Shown here piece by piece: positions 1 to 7,512 of a DNA stretch of 64,000 nt. The stretch spans positions 1-64,000 of the forward strand of contig NZ_JAPPVQ010000013.1 in assembly GCF_026768455.1 (NCBI RefSeq), in the 5' to 3' direction. The notes under the pieces were generated by a model, which did no database searches, was not told the DNA's origin, and saw nothing but the letters and a program-made list of their open reading frames with translations. This DNA is from Candidatus Nitrosotenuis cloacae. GTDB taxonomy: Archaea > Thermoproteota > Nitrososphaeria > Nitrososphaerales > Nitrosopumilaceae. Both the position numbers and the translations under genes were made by a program. Position 1 is the stretch's first letter. Every line of letters starts with the position of its first letter.

Positions 1-1
1 A

Positions 2-451
2 AGCAACGCCAAGTGGTGGTCGGAGGGAACTATAAGCGACTCTGACTTTGTCTCAGGAATACAATATCTGATACAAAACGGAATAATGACAGTGGGACAG
101 TCTGCATCGACGTCAAGCGGCCCTGCAGACATTACCGATGATCAGCCAGAGCCTACATCAACGCAGCAAAACTTTGTACGGGTGGATGTGGATACTGTGG
201 AAAAGCAGGCATATCGCAGTACACAGGTGCAGATCACCGGAAAGATTGAAGACTTTACGAGCGGAACGTCGGTGATTCTTACCGTGGTAAAGCCTGACGG
301 CACGTCGTTTGACCTCAAGGGGATAGTTACGAACAGGGGCCTGTTTACGGTACCCTTCATGATTGACGGAAACTCGCAAATCGGAAAATACGTAATCCGT
401 GCCACATACAACAACTATGATGTGGGCGTCACATCATTTACCGTAGAATGA
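2..451 (+). CDS. C-terminal end of a secreted or surface protein (5' end outside the window)
   Basis: The reading frame is open from base 2, so the gene starts before the window; the ATG at 86 is internal. The first residues read NAKWWSEGTISDSDF followed by GIQYLIQNGIM. I know this motif as a short module repeated in many exported thaumarchaeal proteins. A Thr/Ser/Pro linker follows, then about 85 residues of beta-rich sequence ending in SFTVE that look like an Ig-like or macroglobulin-type domain. There is no C-terminal membrane segment. The function is unknown; extracellular location is inferred from the motif and composition. Confidence 0.75.
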   Translation, partial: SNAKWWSEGTISDSDFVSGIQYLIQNGIMTVGQSASTSSGPADITDDQPEPTSTQQNFVRVDVDTVEKQAYRSTQVQITGKIEDFTSGTSVILTVVKPDGTSFDLKGIVTNRGLFTVPFMIDGNSQIGKYVIRATYNNYDVGVTSFTVE

Positions 452-473
452 AAAATATGGAATTGTAGCAGTA

Positions 474-818
474 CTAGACTCGCCACATCTTCTTCCATGT
501 GTCTGCAAACTTGTTCATCATGTCACCGTATGCTTTGAGCTGGTCCATACCTGCCTGACCTGTTATGTTCTGCCAGTCTACGCCAAATGATTTCATCATA
601 CCTGACTCGCTTATCGACTTTTGCCAGTTCTCGTAGAATTCCTTTAGTGAGTCAGGGCTCGATTCGCTTATTGCCTTTTGCATGACCTCGCCGTACTTTG
701 CTTGGACCTCTGAGCTTACCTTCTGCAATGACTCAAATGACTGTGTCCATTTCTTCAAAAGCTCGCTGTATTCGTTCCATAATGTGTCCCAGTTTTTTGG
801 TTCGTTTGTTTTACTCAA
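474..818 (-). CDS. Small helical protein, phasin/PhaE-like (hypothetical)
   Basis: This 114-residue protein appears entirely alpha-helical, with many Trp, Lys, Glu and Met residues, no signal peptide and no cysteines. The pattern of amphipathic helices with regularly placed Trp (NWDTLW, KKWTQSF, FYENWQKS, DTWKKMWRV) resembles small phasins and the PhaE subunit of class III polyhydroxyalkanoate synthases, which some thaumarchaea carry. No phaC lies in the window, so a granule-associated role is only a suggestion. It stands alone, convergent with the surface-protein gene ending at 451. A simple coiled-coil protein of other function is equally possible. Confidence 0.6.
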   Translation of the reverse strand: MSKTNEPKNWDTLWNEYSELLKKWTQSFESLQKVSSEVQAKYGEVMQKAISESSPDSLKEFYENWQKSISESGMMKSFGVDWQNITGQAGMDQLKAYGDMMNKFADTWKKMWRV

Positions 819-866
819 TGAAGAACATGTACACTGCTGATAATTAACGATGATGTTTGAGATAGG

Positions 867-972
867 ACAGAAGCTGACCTCTTGCAGCGCCTTTCTGCTC
901 CTGGCAAAACTGTATGTTTTACCGACATATTGACGCCGCCTGTACAGGTTAGGCTACCACGTCAGCTTCTGT
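867..972. repeat. Long-range inverted repeat, possible structured RNA
   Basis: ACAGAAGCTGAC at 867-878 is the exact reverse complement of GTCAGCTTCTGT at 961-972. The 82 nt between contain smaller complementary segments, for example the palindrome CCTGTACAGG. No reading frame crosses it sensibly. It could be a non-coding RNA closed by a 12-bp stem, or a small remnant element; the strand is undetermined. Confidence 0.4.
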
Positions 973-1088
973 TATACCATATGACAAAACAAAAGATAAG
1001 GCTGATCCTGGAGTTGTTTGTGATCTGTCCAATTGGGCGTGAATCGGTGTACAAATTTTCAAATCCATTAATATTTTCTGAGAAATTA

Positions 1089-1109
1089 TAAACAATTGTT
1101 AATTGTTTA
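1089..1109. promoter_or_regulatory. Operator-like inverted repeat
   Basis: TAAACAAT and ATTGTTTA form a perfect 8-bp inverted repeat with a 5-nt spacer, about 40 bp upstream of the TATA box at 1151. Size and placement would suit a dimeric HTH regulator, but no binding is known. Confidence 0.3.
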
Positions 1110-1150
1110 GTTGTTAATGATGATGAATTATCAGTTATTTCATGAATTAT

Positions 1151-1160
1151 GATATATATG
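1151..1160 (+). promoter_or_regulatory. TATA box for the 1180 operon
   Basis: GATATATATG lies 20-29 nt before the ATG at 1180. At the usual archaeal TATA-to-start distance, the transcript would begin at or next to the start codon (leaderless). Confidence 0.5.
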
Positions 1161-1179
1161 TTAATACACATAGGTTGCC

Positions 1180-1326
1180 ATGAGCTATTGCATAGAATGT
1201 GGAGATGAAGCGGAGGTATGCTTCTGTAAAACAGAGAAAAAACCGATAAGCGAGTACGTTTCGGCACTAAAGGAGTGCACGGATCTCAAGTGTTACTGCC
1301 GAAGGCACCTGCCAGGGGGGCAATGA
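1180..1326 (+). CDS. Cysteine-rich 48-residue microprotein (putative zinc binder)
   Basis: The ATG at 1180 sits just downstream of a TATA box and opens a frame of 48 codons. The product has seven cysteines and a histidine: C4-x2-C7, C14-x-C16, C33, C38-x-C40-x2-H43. That is enough for one or two zinc sites or an iron-sulfur cluster. Its TGA (1324-1326) is followed one base later by the GTG start of the Lrp-type ligand-binding protein, so the two are almost certainly cotranscribed and probably translationally coupled. I do not recognise the family. The promoter, the metal-site spacing and the tight coupling are the reasons to call it a gene. Confidence 0.6.
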   Translation: MSYCIECGDEAEVCFCKTEKKPISEYVSALKECTDLKCYCRRHLPGGQ

Positions 1327-1327
1327 C

Positions 1328-1567
1328 GTGACAACTGCGTATGTGCTGATAAACTGTGATCTTGGCTCTGAGGAAAGGGTGCTCTCCGAACTAAAGTCGA
1401 TCAAAAAGGTCACCGAGACAAAGGGCGTCTTTGGTGCATACGATATTGTTACCAAGATAGAGGCACCATCATCTCAGATGGTAAAGGACCTGATAACGTC
1501 CAAGATAAGGAGAATTGAGAGGATACGCTCCACGCTGACTCTGATGGGAATCGACGGGCAGGAATAG
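1328..1567 (+). CDS. Stand-alone Lrp/AsnC ligand-binding (RAM) domain protein
   Basis: The 79 residues match the C-terminal effector-binding domain of Lrp/AsnC regulators: an N-terminal strand (AYVLINCDLG), a helix (SEERVLSELKSI), the VFGAYDIVTKIEA strand pair and a final IERIRSTLTLM strand. There is no DNA-binding HTH. Such proteins form oligomers that bind amino acids, or act as partners for full-length Lrp proteins. The start is GTG at 1328, one base after the upstream stop, and the gene is followed by the roadblock-like gene at 1569. The sensed ligand cannot be told. Confidence 0.85.
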   Translation: MTTAYVLINCDLGSEERVLSELKSIKKVTETKGVFGAYDIVTKIEAPSSQMVKDLITSKIRRIERIRSTLTLMGIDGQE

Positions 1568-1568
1568 C

Positions 1569-1970
1569 ATGTCGCTGATCAGCAAAATCCACTATCCAGC
1601 ATATGACGAAAAGTGCAAAAAACTGGTTTTGGAATGCGGGATCCGCTTTGCGGGTGTTCTGGATGAATACGGGGGGATGGTTGCAGGCGGCTTCAAAGAA
1701 GGGCTTACGCCGCTTGAGGCAGACAGGATGCGCCTGTCTGATTTTATGAGGTTCGTCTCATATGTGTCGTTGCGAAAGGACCTTGACAAAAGTCTTGGGC
1801 CGATTAACTATATTGCAGCAAGAAGGGACAAGATAGTTCTGGTAAGCTTTCCATTTCCGCTCGCAAAGATGACGCTGCTGATTTCGGCAGACAAGGACTT
1901 GGACATCGAGCGGCTCGCATCGCATGTGATAGACGTGTTTAGCGGCGAGCAGGCACGATTCGGAGACTAG
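1569..1970 (+). CDS. Roadblock/LC7-like conserved thaumarchaeal protein (DUF6659-type)
   Basis: The 133-residue soluble protein has an alpha/beta pattern resembling roadblock/longin-type domains: a helix (KCKKLVLECG), a strand-turn-strand (IRFAGVLDEYGGMVAGGF), a long helix with an arginine-rich DRMRLSDFM segment, then strands (IVLVSFPFPLAKMTLLISAD). I recall this as a family common in thaumarchaea, where many paralogs occur; the DUF6659 name is from memory. It begins two bases after the Lrp-domain gene, so the three genes 1180-1970 form one unit. Its stop at 1970 abuts the end of the convergent ctaB with no gap. The biochemical role is unknown. Confidence 0.7.
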   Translation: MSLISKIHYPAYDEKCKKLVLECGIRFAGVLDEYGGMVAGGFKEGLTPLEADRMRLSDFMRFVSYVSLRKDLDKSLGPINYIAARRDKIVLVSFPFPLAKMTLLISADKDLDIERLASHVIDVFSGEQARFGD

Positions 1971-2903
1971 CTATCTTAGCGCAGAGTCTACCATTAGCGC
2001 AATAAACAATACTGCAAGGTACGGGCTGGAGAACTTGAAGAGCATCCATGACGACTTTTCCGACGGCTTGGCAATCACCCAGAACGACAGTACCAGCATC
2101 AGTGCACCTGATGCTATTGCCGTGTACAGGTATATCTCCCTCATGACCGGCTGCCCGCTTTGGTCGTTCAAAAAGAACGGGACTATGCTGAACAGCACCA
2201 TCACTAATGTGGATATGGCAATCACCCGTGCGGATGTTTTTTCCGACTGGACTGCGGTAAGCATCGGGACATTTACCTTGTTATAGTCATCTTTGAAGTG
2301 TAGCGTGAGGGCCCAGATGTGCATTGGGATCCAGATGAAGACGAGCCCTGCCATGACGAGCCCAAAATCCCACATTCCCTGCAGTGTGACTGCAGCGTAT
2401 CCTATCATCGGTGGAGATCCTCCGCAGAGGCCGCCAAGTATGATGTTTGTTCTGCTTCTTCGCTTCAGGGCGTGAGAGTACACTGCAACGTTGTTTATGA
2501 GACCAAACGCCATGAATATCCCAGCCCAGATGCCGTTCCAAAACCCTGCAGTGTATGATATGGCAAAGGCGCACGCAAGGGAGATTGCGGCAAGCACCAG
2601 ACCAAAGTCGCGCGCCTTTTCAGGCGGCGATATTCTTCCGGAAGGAATCGGCCTTCCCTTTGTGCGCTCCATTATTGCGTCAATGTCCCTGTCGTGATAG
2701 TTGGTAAGCGTGTTTGCAGACGCAGAGCCTGCGGCAACTCCAAACAACATCAAAGCCCAGGTGATTGGCGAAATCTCAATATTGTAAATGTTTGATGCGG
2801 TAATTGCGGCGCCAAACGCGGTAAAAACAAGCAGATACCAGATCTTCGGTTTTGTCAGCTCGTAATAGGTCTTGATTCTTGAACTACTCTGGGCCTTTTG
2901 CAT
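1971..2903 (-). CDS. ctaB: Protoheme IX farnesyltransferase (heme o synthase)
   Basis: This UbiA-family membrane prenyltransferase joins a farnesyl group to heme b to make heme o, the precursor of heme a for terminal oxidases. The 310 residues hold about nine membrane segments. The first substrate-binding motif NYHDRDIDAIMERTKGRPIP (around residues 68-87) is intact, as are the YSHALKRRS loop and the HFKDDYNKVNVPML segment typical of the heme o subgroup. Length fits the family. It is transcribed alone, with a short AT-rich gap before the divergent-side neighbours. It would serve the respiratory chain to which the complex III at 50.7-53.3 kb also belongs. Confidence 0.93.
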   Translation of the reverse strand: MQKAQSSSRIKTYYELTKPKIWYLLVFTAFGAAITASNIYNIEISPITWALMLFGVAAGSASANTLTNYHDRDIDAIMERTKGRPIPSGRISPPEKARDFGLVLAAISLACAFAISYTAGFWNGIWAGIFMAFGLINNVAVYSHALKRRSRTNIILGGLCGGSPPMIGYAAVTLQGMWDFGLVMAGLVFIWIPMHIWALTLHFKDDYNKVNVPMLTAVQSEKTSARVIAISTLVMVLFSIVPFFLNDQSGQPVMREIYLYTAIASGALMLVLSFWVIAKPSEKSSWMLFKFSSPYLAVLFIALMVDSALR

Positions 2904-2953
2904 GCTGTTTCCCCATCACGTACAACTTACAAAGGGAATTAAATGTAACACGT

Positions 2954-3409
2954 CTAGGCGCGGTGATTATAAGGCATGGTCTTGGTCCTGCGCTTCATCT
3001 CTATGAACGACTCTGAGGCAAGCACGCCCTGAATTCTGCCTATTCCCTCCGAGATGAGCTTGTGCATTTCCGCAAGGTTCTGGGCATACATAGTCACTAT
3101 GATGTCAAATCTGCCGGTTACCTCAGATATCTCACGGACTCCCTTTATCTTGAACAGCTCGTCAATTATGGTGTCCCTGTATTTTGAGTCCATGTTGAGC
3201 CCTGTTAGTGCCTTTACGCCGTATCCTAGCTCCTTGTCGTTTACAACTATTGTAAAGCGCTCGATTAATTTTCTTTTTGTAAGCCGCTTTATCCTGCTGT
3301 ACACAACCGACGGGTTTACCTTGATCTTTTCTGAAAGCTTTGGAATTGAAATCGATGCGTCCTCACTCAGTTCGGACAGAATGGTGAGGTCAAGCTCGTC
3401 AATTTTTAC
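2954..3409 (-). CDS. Lrp/AsnC family transcriptional regulator with a non-canonical start
   Basis: Full-length Lrp protein of about 151 residues: an N-terminal HTH (IDELDLTILSEL, then KVNPSVVYSRIKRL) and a C-terminal RAM domain (GRFDIIVTMYA). The first ATG/GTG/TTG in frame is GTG at 3304, which lies inside the recognition helix and would delete most of the HTH. The frame is open to a TAG at 3415-3413, and the codons after it are ACG GTA AAA ATT GAC GAG. An AGGTG ends six bases before that ACG and a TATA box lies at 3445-3453. I therefore place the start near 3409-3412 with a rare codon. A sequencing difference at the start codon is the other explanation. Confidence 0.75.
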   Translation of the reverse strand, partial: VKIDELDLTILSELSEDASISIPKLSEKIKVNPSVVYSRIKRLTKRKLIERFTIVVNDKELGYGVKALTGLNMDSKYRDTIIDELFKIKGVREISEVTGRFDIIVTMYAQNLAEMHKLISEGIGRIQGVLASESFIEMKRRTKTMPYNHRA

Positions 3410-3444
3410 CGTCTAAAACACCTGCCTTGCAGAAATATGTGCTG

Positions 3445-3453
3445 TTTTATAAG
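3445..3453 (-). promoter_or_regulatory. TATA box of the Lrp regulator gene
   Basis: On the minus strand this reads CTTATAAAA, about 36-44 bases before the presumed start at 3409. It predicts a transcript start near 3420 and a short leader carrying AGGTG. Confidence 0.45.
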
Positions 3454-3485
3454 CGTATGAACAAAAAATTTGAAAAATTTTCCAA

Positions 3486-4565
3486 CTAGAGTTTGCCTTT
3501 TTTGTACAGCATCTCTGCTAGCAAAACTGCGCCCTTTGCAGAGCCCATCTTTTTGTTGTGCGAGAACAGTACGTACTTTACTCCGTTGTCAAATATCTGG
3601 TCCTCTTCAAGTCTTCCCATCGAAGTTGTCATGCCGTCGTTCAACTCCCTGTCGATTCTCGGCTGCGGTCTTGTAGGATCCTTGTGCACTACAAGATAGT
3701 CCTTTGGAGCAGATGGCAGTCCGTGGACGCTGATGTGATCTGAGAACTCTTCAATTGTGTGTGTCACATCTGCAAGCTTTGTCGGCCTGTCCGTTTCAAC
3801 AAAGACCGATTCTGTGTGGCCGTCAATTACTGGGACTCGTGTGCATGTGCAGCTTACCTTGATGTTTGCAGGTTCGATCTTGCCGTCCTTGAGCTTGCCT
3901 AGGATCTTGGCAGTCTCCACTCGGACCTTGTTTTCCTCCTTTGGGATATACGGAATTAGGTTGTCAGTTACATCTAGTGCGGATACTCCGGGCGATCTTC
4001 CGGCTCCGGATATTGCCTGCATTGATGTCATGAGCACCCGCTTCGCACCGTAGCTTTCGTACAGCGGCTTCATTGTAATTGCAAGGCCAGTTGTGGTGCA
4101 GTTTGGCAATGGCAGGACGTATCCCTTCCAGTTGCGGTTTTTCCTCTGAGTCTCGATAAGCTCTACATGATCGTCATTAATTCCTGGAATCAGAATCGGG
4201 ACGTCCTCCTCGTATCTGTACGCCGATGACGTGCTAATTACCGGTAAATCTTTTGCAAATTTCGTCTCTATCTCCCTTGCCGCGTCGCTTTCCACTGCTG
4301 AAAATACCAAGTCAAGCTCACTCGTCTTTACCTGGTCTATTGATACTACGGTCATCTCCTTGGCGTACTCTGGGACATCTCCTCCCACCTGCCACTTTAC
4401 TATGCCGGAGTTTGGGTCCCTGATTGCCTCGGTATACTTTTTGCCAGCCGATCTCTCAGACGCGGCAAGCTGTGTTACCTCAAACCACGGATGGTCCTTT
4501 AATGAAACTAGGAACTCTTGGCCTACTGCGCCTGTCGCACCTAGTATGGCTACTCGCTTCTTCAC
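3486..4565 (-). CDS. asd: Aspartate-semialdehyde dehydrogenase
   Basis: Catalyses NADPH-dependent reduction of aspartyl phosphate to aspartate semialdehyde for lysine, threonine and methionine synthesis. The 359-residue protein has the N-terminal nucleotide-binding GATGAVGQEF and the catalytic cysteine C156 in LPLPNCTTTG, and it is of the archaeal/fungal type. The related Sulfolobus enzyme acts as malonyl-CoA reductase, so a side role in the hydroxypropionate/hydroxybutyrate carbon-fixation cycle cannot be excluded from sequence. Threonine synthase is encoded separately at 36.5 kb. It is divergent from the cobalamin operon. An AATTATTAATTG stretch just upstream of the ATG may be its TATA element. 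Confidence 0.92.
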   Translation of the reverse strand: MKKRVAILGATGAVGQEFLVSLKDHPWFEVTQLAASERSAGKKYTEAIRDPNSGIVKWQVGGDVPEYAKEMTVVSIDQVKTSELDLVFSAVESDAAREIETKFAKDLPVISTSSAYRYEEDVPILIPGINDDHVELIETQRKNRNWKGYVLPLPNCTTTGLAITMKPLYESYGAKRVLMTSMQAISGAGRSPGVSALDVTDNLIPYIPKEENKVRVETAKILGKLKDGKIEPANIKVSCTCTRVPVIDGHTESVFVETDRPTKLADVTHTIEEFSDHISVHGLPSAPKDYLVVHKDPTRPQPRIDRELNDGMTTSMGRLEEDQIFDNGVKYVLFSHNKKMGSAKGAVLLAEMLYKKGKL

Positions 4566-4643
4566 GAGAGGCTTTTGACGCGATCAATTAATAATTCTTG
4601 GGCTCACCGTAACGACTAAACCCGTGCTTGCCGTCTTGAGTGT

Positions 4644-5720
4644 GTGAAATTTGCCAAAATCGCAGCACGACACAAAACGGTGCCGCACGGAGGACTGTAT
4701 TCTATTAATAATCCCGATCCGCGGATTCTTGATTTCAGCTCAAACGTAAACCCTCTGGGATGTCCAAAACCGCTCAGGCGTCTTATCAGTACCTGCATGG
4801 ACAAGATCCCAGTCTACCCCGATCACAACTCTTCCATTCTAAAGGAGAGTCTCTCAGAATACCTTGGCGTCTCCGCGGAGAATCTGGTGGTGGGCAACGG
4901 TGCAACTGAGATAATCTACAACTTTTGCCGTGCCTTGATGGACAAGAACACCTCGGTGTTGGTGACCGCGCCTACGTTTGGGGAATACGAGGCCGCGGCA
5001 AGGCTGTGCGGCGCCAAGTTGCAGTTCTTCAAAACGCTGGACCTAGAAGCTGACATATCTGGATTTATGCAAAAAATTCCAAAGAACGGAATAGTCTTTG
5101 TGTGCAACCCCAACAACCCCACAGGTCTGCTTGTCCCAAAGGATGTGATGACAAAAATTCTCAAGACTGCACAAAAAAGAAGAACGACCGTCTTTGTTGA
5201 TGAGTGCTTTATCGAGCTGGCACAAAATCCGCACCAGTCGCTAGTTGACATGGTGTCAAAATTTGACAACCTGTTCGTGCTGCGATCACTTACCAAGTCA
5301 TTTGGGCTGGCGGGATTGAGAATAGGCTACGGCGTTGGAAACAAGAAGATGATCTCAGTTCTTGACAAAATCAAGATTCCGTGGAACGTAAGCGGGATTG
5401 CGCAAGAGGCCGCAGTTCTGGCACTATCCGATGTGGGATTTCTCAAGAAAACGCAAAAACTGATAGCAGCCGAGTCGGAGTTTTTGAAAAGATCCATATC
5501 TGGCATTGCCGGATTTTCATGTCTTGATTCGCAGACCAACTTTCTTCTGATAAGGACAAAAATGCCATCAAGACTGTTGCAAAAAAGACTGTTGAAAAAA
5601 AGAATCCTAATTCGCGACTGCAGCACATTCAGGGGACTGGGCCAGAACCATATCCGAATAGCGGTGAGGACTCGCAGAGAAAACCTGGCGCTGGTTAGGG
5701 CGTTGGAGGAAGTAAGTTGA
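4644..5720 (+). CDS. cobD: Threonine-phosphate decarboxylase (CobD-type aminotransferase-fold enzyme)
   Basis: A fold-type I PLP enzyme of 358 residues resembling HisC and CobD. The PLP lysine is in SLTKSFGLAGLRIGYG, and CNPNNPTG is present. A second enzyme at 30743 sits inside the histidine operon and is the true HisC, whereas this gene heads a cobalamin operon. Decarboxylation of L-threonine O-3-phosphate to aminopropanol phosphate is therefore the best call. The start is GTG at 4644. The last bases overlap cbiP by 4 nt. The assignment between the two sister families rests on context. Confidence 0.8.
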   Translation: MKFAKIAARHKTVPHGGLYSINNPDPRILDFSSNVNPLGCPKPLRRLISTCMDKIPVYPDHNSSILKESLSEYLGVSAENLVVGNGATEIIYNFCRALMDKNTSVLVTAPTFGEYEAAARLCGAKLQFFKTLDLEADISGFMQKIPKNGIVFVCNPNNPTGLLVPKDVMTKILKTAQKRRTTVFVDECFIELAQNPHQSLVDMVSKFDNLFVLRSLTKSFGLAGLRIGYGVGNKKMISVLDKIKIPWNVSGIAQEAAVLALSDVGFLKKTQKLIAAESEFLKRSISGIAGFSCLDSQTNFLLIRTKMPSRLLQKRLLKKRILIRDCSTFRGLGQNHIRIAVRTRRENLALVRALEEVS

Positions 5721-6550
5721 GCCATACCATCATGATCCAGGGGACATCCTCTGGTGCAGGCAAGACCACGCTTGTGGCCGCACTGTGCCGCATATTTTCA
5801 GATGAGGGATATTCCGTCGCACCGTTCAAGTCCCAGAACATGTCAAATTACTCGTACAAGGGGGACGGCTTTGAGATATCACAGGCTCAGGCCGTGCAGG
5901 CGGTGGCGGCAAGGGCGGAGATCTCGCCACACATGAACCCAATTCTGCTAAAGCCGCTTGGGGGCTATCGCAGCTCGGTGCTGCTTCAGGGCAGATTCCA
6001 CAAGAACATGGACGCCGAATATTACTATAAGAAATTCGTTCTAAAGGGAGGCCTAAAGACCGCAATGGAGTCGTTTTCAATACTTGAAAAGCAGTACGAT
6101 ATCATAGTGATGGAGGGGGCAGGCTCGCCATCGGAGGTAAACTTGCAAAAATTTGACATTGCAAACATGCAGTTTGCGGAAAGGACGCACTCTCCGGTAT
6201 TGATTGTAGCAGACATTGAGCGCGGCGGAAGCTTTGCAAGCATCGTCGGCACGATGGCGCTATTACCTGAAAAGCACAAGAGACTGGTTAAGGGATTCAT
6301 CATAAACAAATTCCAAGGAAACACGAGGCTGCTCCAGCCGGGATTTAAAAAAATAAGGCAGATCACATCAAGGCCGGTACTTGGGGTGATACCAAAGGTA
6401 GCACTAAACCTGCCAAACGAGGACTCACTTGACGGCAAGGTCGACCTATTTAGAAAACAAAATCGAAAATTGCAAGCTGAATTGGACAAACTTGCAAAAA
6501 CGGTAAAGGCAAACTTGGACATGAAATATGTGCGGGGGCTGCTCAAATGA
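5717..6550 (+). CDS. cbiP: Cobyric acid synthase, ATPase domain only (no glutamine amidotransferase domain)
   Basis: CbiP/CobQ amidates the corrin side chains b, d, e and g. Here the dethiobiotin-synthetase-like ATPase half is clear: P-loop GTSSGAGKTTL near residue 9, then PFKSQNMSNYS, MNPILLKPLGG, MEGAGSPSEVNL and DIERGGSFASI. The family is usually about 480-500 residues, with a C-terminal GATase holding a Cys-His pair. This protein has only 277. After LNLPNEDSL it runs straight into LQAELDKLAKTVKANLDMKY, which resembles the extreme C-terminal helix of full-length CbiP. The amidotransferase domain thus appears cleanly removed. It may take ammonia directly or use a separate glutaminase; this is inference. 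Confidence 0.85.
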   Translation: MSHTIMIQGTSSGAGKTTLVAALCRIFSDEGYSVAPFKSQNMSNYSYKGDGFEISQAQAVQAVAARAEISPHMNPILLKPLGGYRSSVLLQGRFHKNMDAEYYYKKFVLKGGLKTAMESFSILEKQYDIIVMEGAGSPSEVNLQKFDIANMQFAERTHSPVLIVADIERGGSFASIVGTMALLPEKHKRLVKGFIINKFQGNTRLLQPGFKKIRQITSRPVLGVIPKVALNLPNEDSLDGKVDLFRKQNRKLQAELDKLAKTVKANLDMKYVRGLLK

Positions 6551-7512
6551 TCCTTGCATCCGTTCTGATACTGGCAGGTGCAATAATCATTGATCTTGCA
6601 TTTGGAGATCCGAAGAACCGATTCCATCCAACTGCCTGGGTTGGCACGCTGATAGCAAAGCTTGTGCCTTTTGCAAGGGGGACAAACCCGCATGCAGAAA
6701 AGCTTGGCGGGCTGGTGATCACGGTTTTTGTTGCAGGGCTGGTTGCATTTTTGCTGTTTTTGTACCAGGGTATGTTTACGGGTCGTGATGTGATTTCGAC
6801 TGCGATTCTAGTCCTGACAGGCGCGCTATTGCTCAAAACGACGATTGCCATACGCGGGCTTGAAAGACACGGAAGGCAGGTCATGGAAGCACTGTCGCAA
6901 AACAACCTAGAAGAGGCACGCTCAAGGCTTTCCATGCTGGTCAAGCGCAACACCAAGGACCTTGACAAAAATCACATCGTATCGGGCGTGCTTGAGACCA
7001 CAAGCGAGAACATCGTTGACGGGGTGACTGGGCCGGTCTTTTACTTTGCAATATTTGGCCTGCCTGGTGCATTCGTATACAGGACGGTCAACACGATTGA
7101 TTCCATGGTTGGCTACAAAACAGAGTTGTTCAGAAACGTAGGCTGGTTTGGCGCAAACTGCGACAAGGTGCTCAACTACCTACCGTCGAGAATCACGGCA
7201 TATGTGATGATACTTGCAGCGCTGCTGATTGGAGCCGACTGGAAAAACTCTTTGCTTGTAATAAGAAAGGATGGAAAAAACACATCAAGCCCGAATGCGG
7301 GATACCCGATGGCAGCAATGGCAGGAGCACTGGGGGCAAAATTTGAAAAGATAGATCACTATACGATGGGAAACGGGACGGCACAGATGGACGAAAGACA
7401 CTTTGAGTCGGCAATCAAGCTGCTCAAGGTGACAAGCATCCTGTTCTGTATAATTGTCGCAGTCCCGATCATTTCAATATTGTATTATCTTGGATGGTGG
7501 ATTCATGTTTAG
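6547..7512 (+). CDS. cbiB: Adenosylcobinamide-phosphate synthase
   Basis: CbiB/CobD membrane protein that attaches aminopropanol phosphate to adenosylcobyric acid. The 321 residues show the family signature near the N terminus (IIDLAFGDPKNRFHPTAWVG), the conserved SENIVDGVTGPVFYFAIFG and TIDSMVGYKTE segments, and NAGYPMAAMAGALG near residue 255. There are four to five membrane segments including one at the C terminus. It overlaps cbiP by 4 nt and cobS by 8 nt, so it is cotranscribed with them. The CobD upstream provides its aminopropanol phosphate substrate. Confidence 0.93.
   Translation: MILASVLILAGAIIIDLAFGDPKNRFHPTAWVGTLIAKLVPFARGTNPHAEKLGGLVITVFVAGLVAFLLFLYQGMFTGRDVISTAILVLTGALLLKTTIAIRGLERHGRQVMEALSQNNLEEARSRLSMLVKRNTKDLDKNHIVSGVLETTSENIVDGVTGPVFYFAIFGLPGAFVYRTVNTIDSMVGYKTELFRNVGWFGANCDKVLNYLPSRITAYVMILAALLIGADWKNSLLVIRKDGKNTSSPNAGYPMAAMAGALGAKFEKIDHYTMGNGTAQMDERHFESAIKLLKVTSILFCIIVAVPIISILYYLGWWIHV

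Larger units (their letters stand above)
819..1179. other. 361-bp intergenic region without a supported gene
   Basis: No convincing protein is encoded here; the open frames on both strands have unlikely composition. It holds a perfect 12-bp long-range inverted repeat (867-878 with 961-972), an AT-rich stretch, an 8-bp operator-like inverted repeat (1089-1109) and a TATA box (1151-1160) serving the gene at 1180. Confidence 0.6.

Noticed and set aside
962-1267. 101-codon minus-strand frame across the intergenic gap
   Set aside because: It covers the promoter, the operator-like repeat and the start of the 48-residue gene, and its composition is unlike protein.
4566-4643. Possible cobalamin riboswitch before the cob operon
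   Set aside because: The gap is only 78 bp and shows no B12-box-like sequence; archaeal cob operons rarely use this riboswitch.
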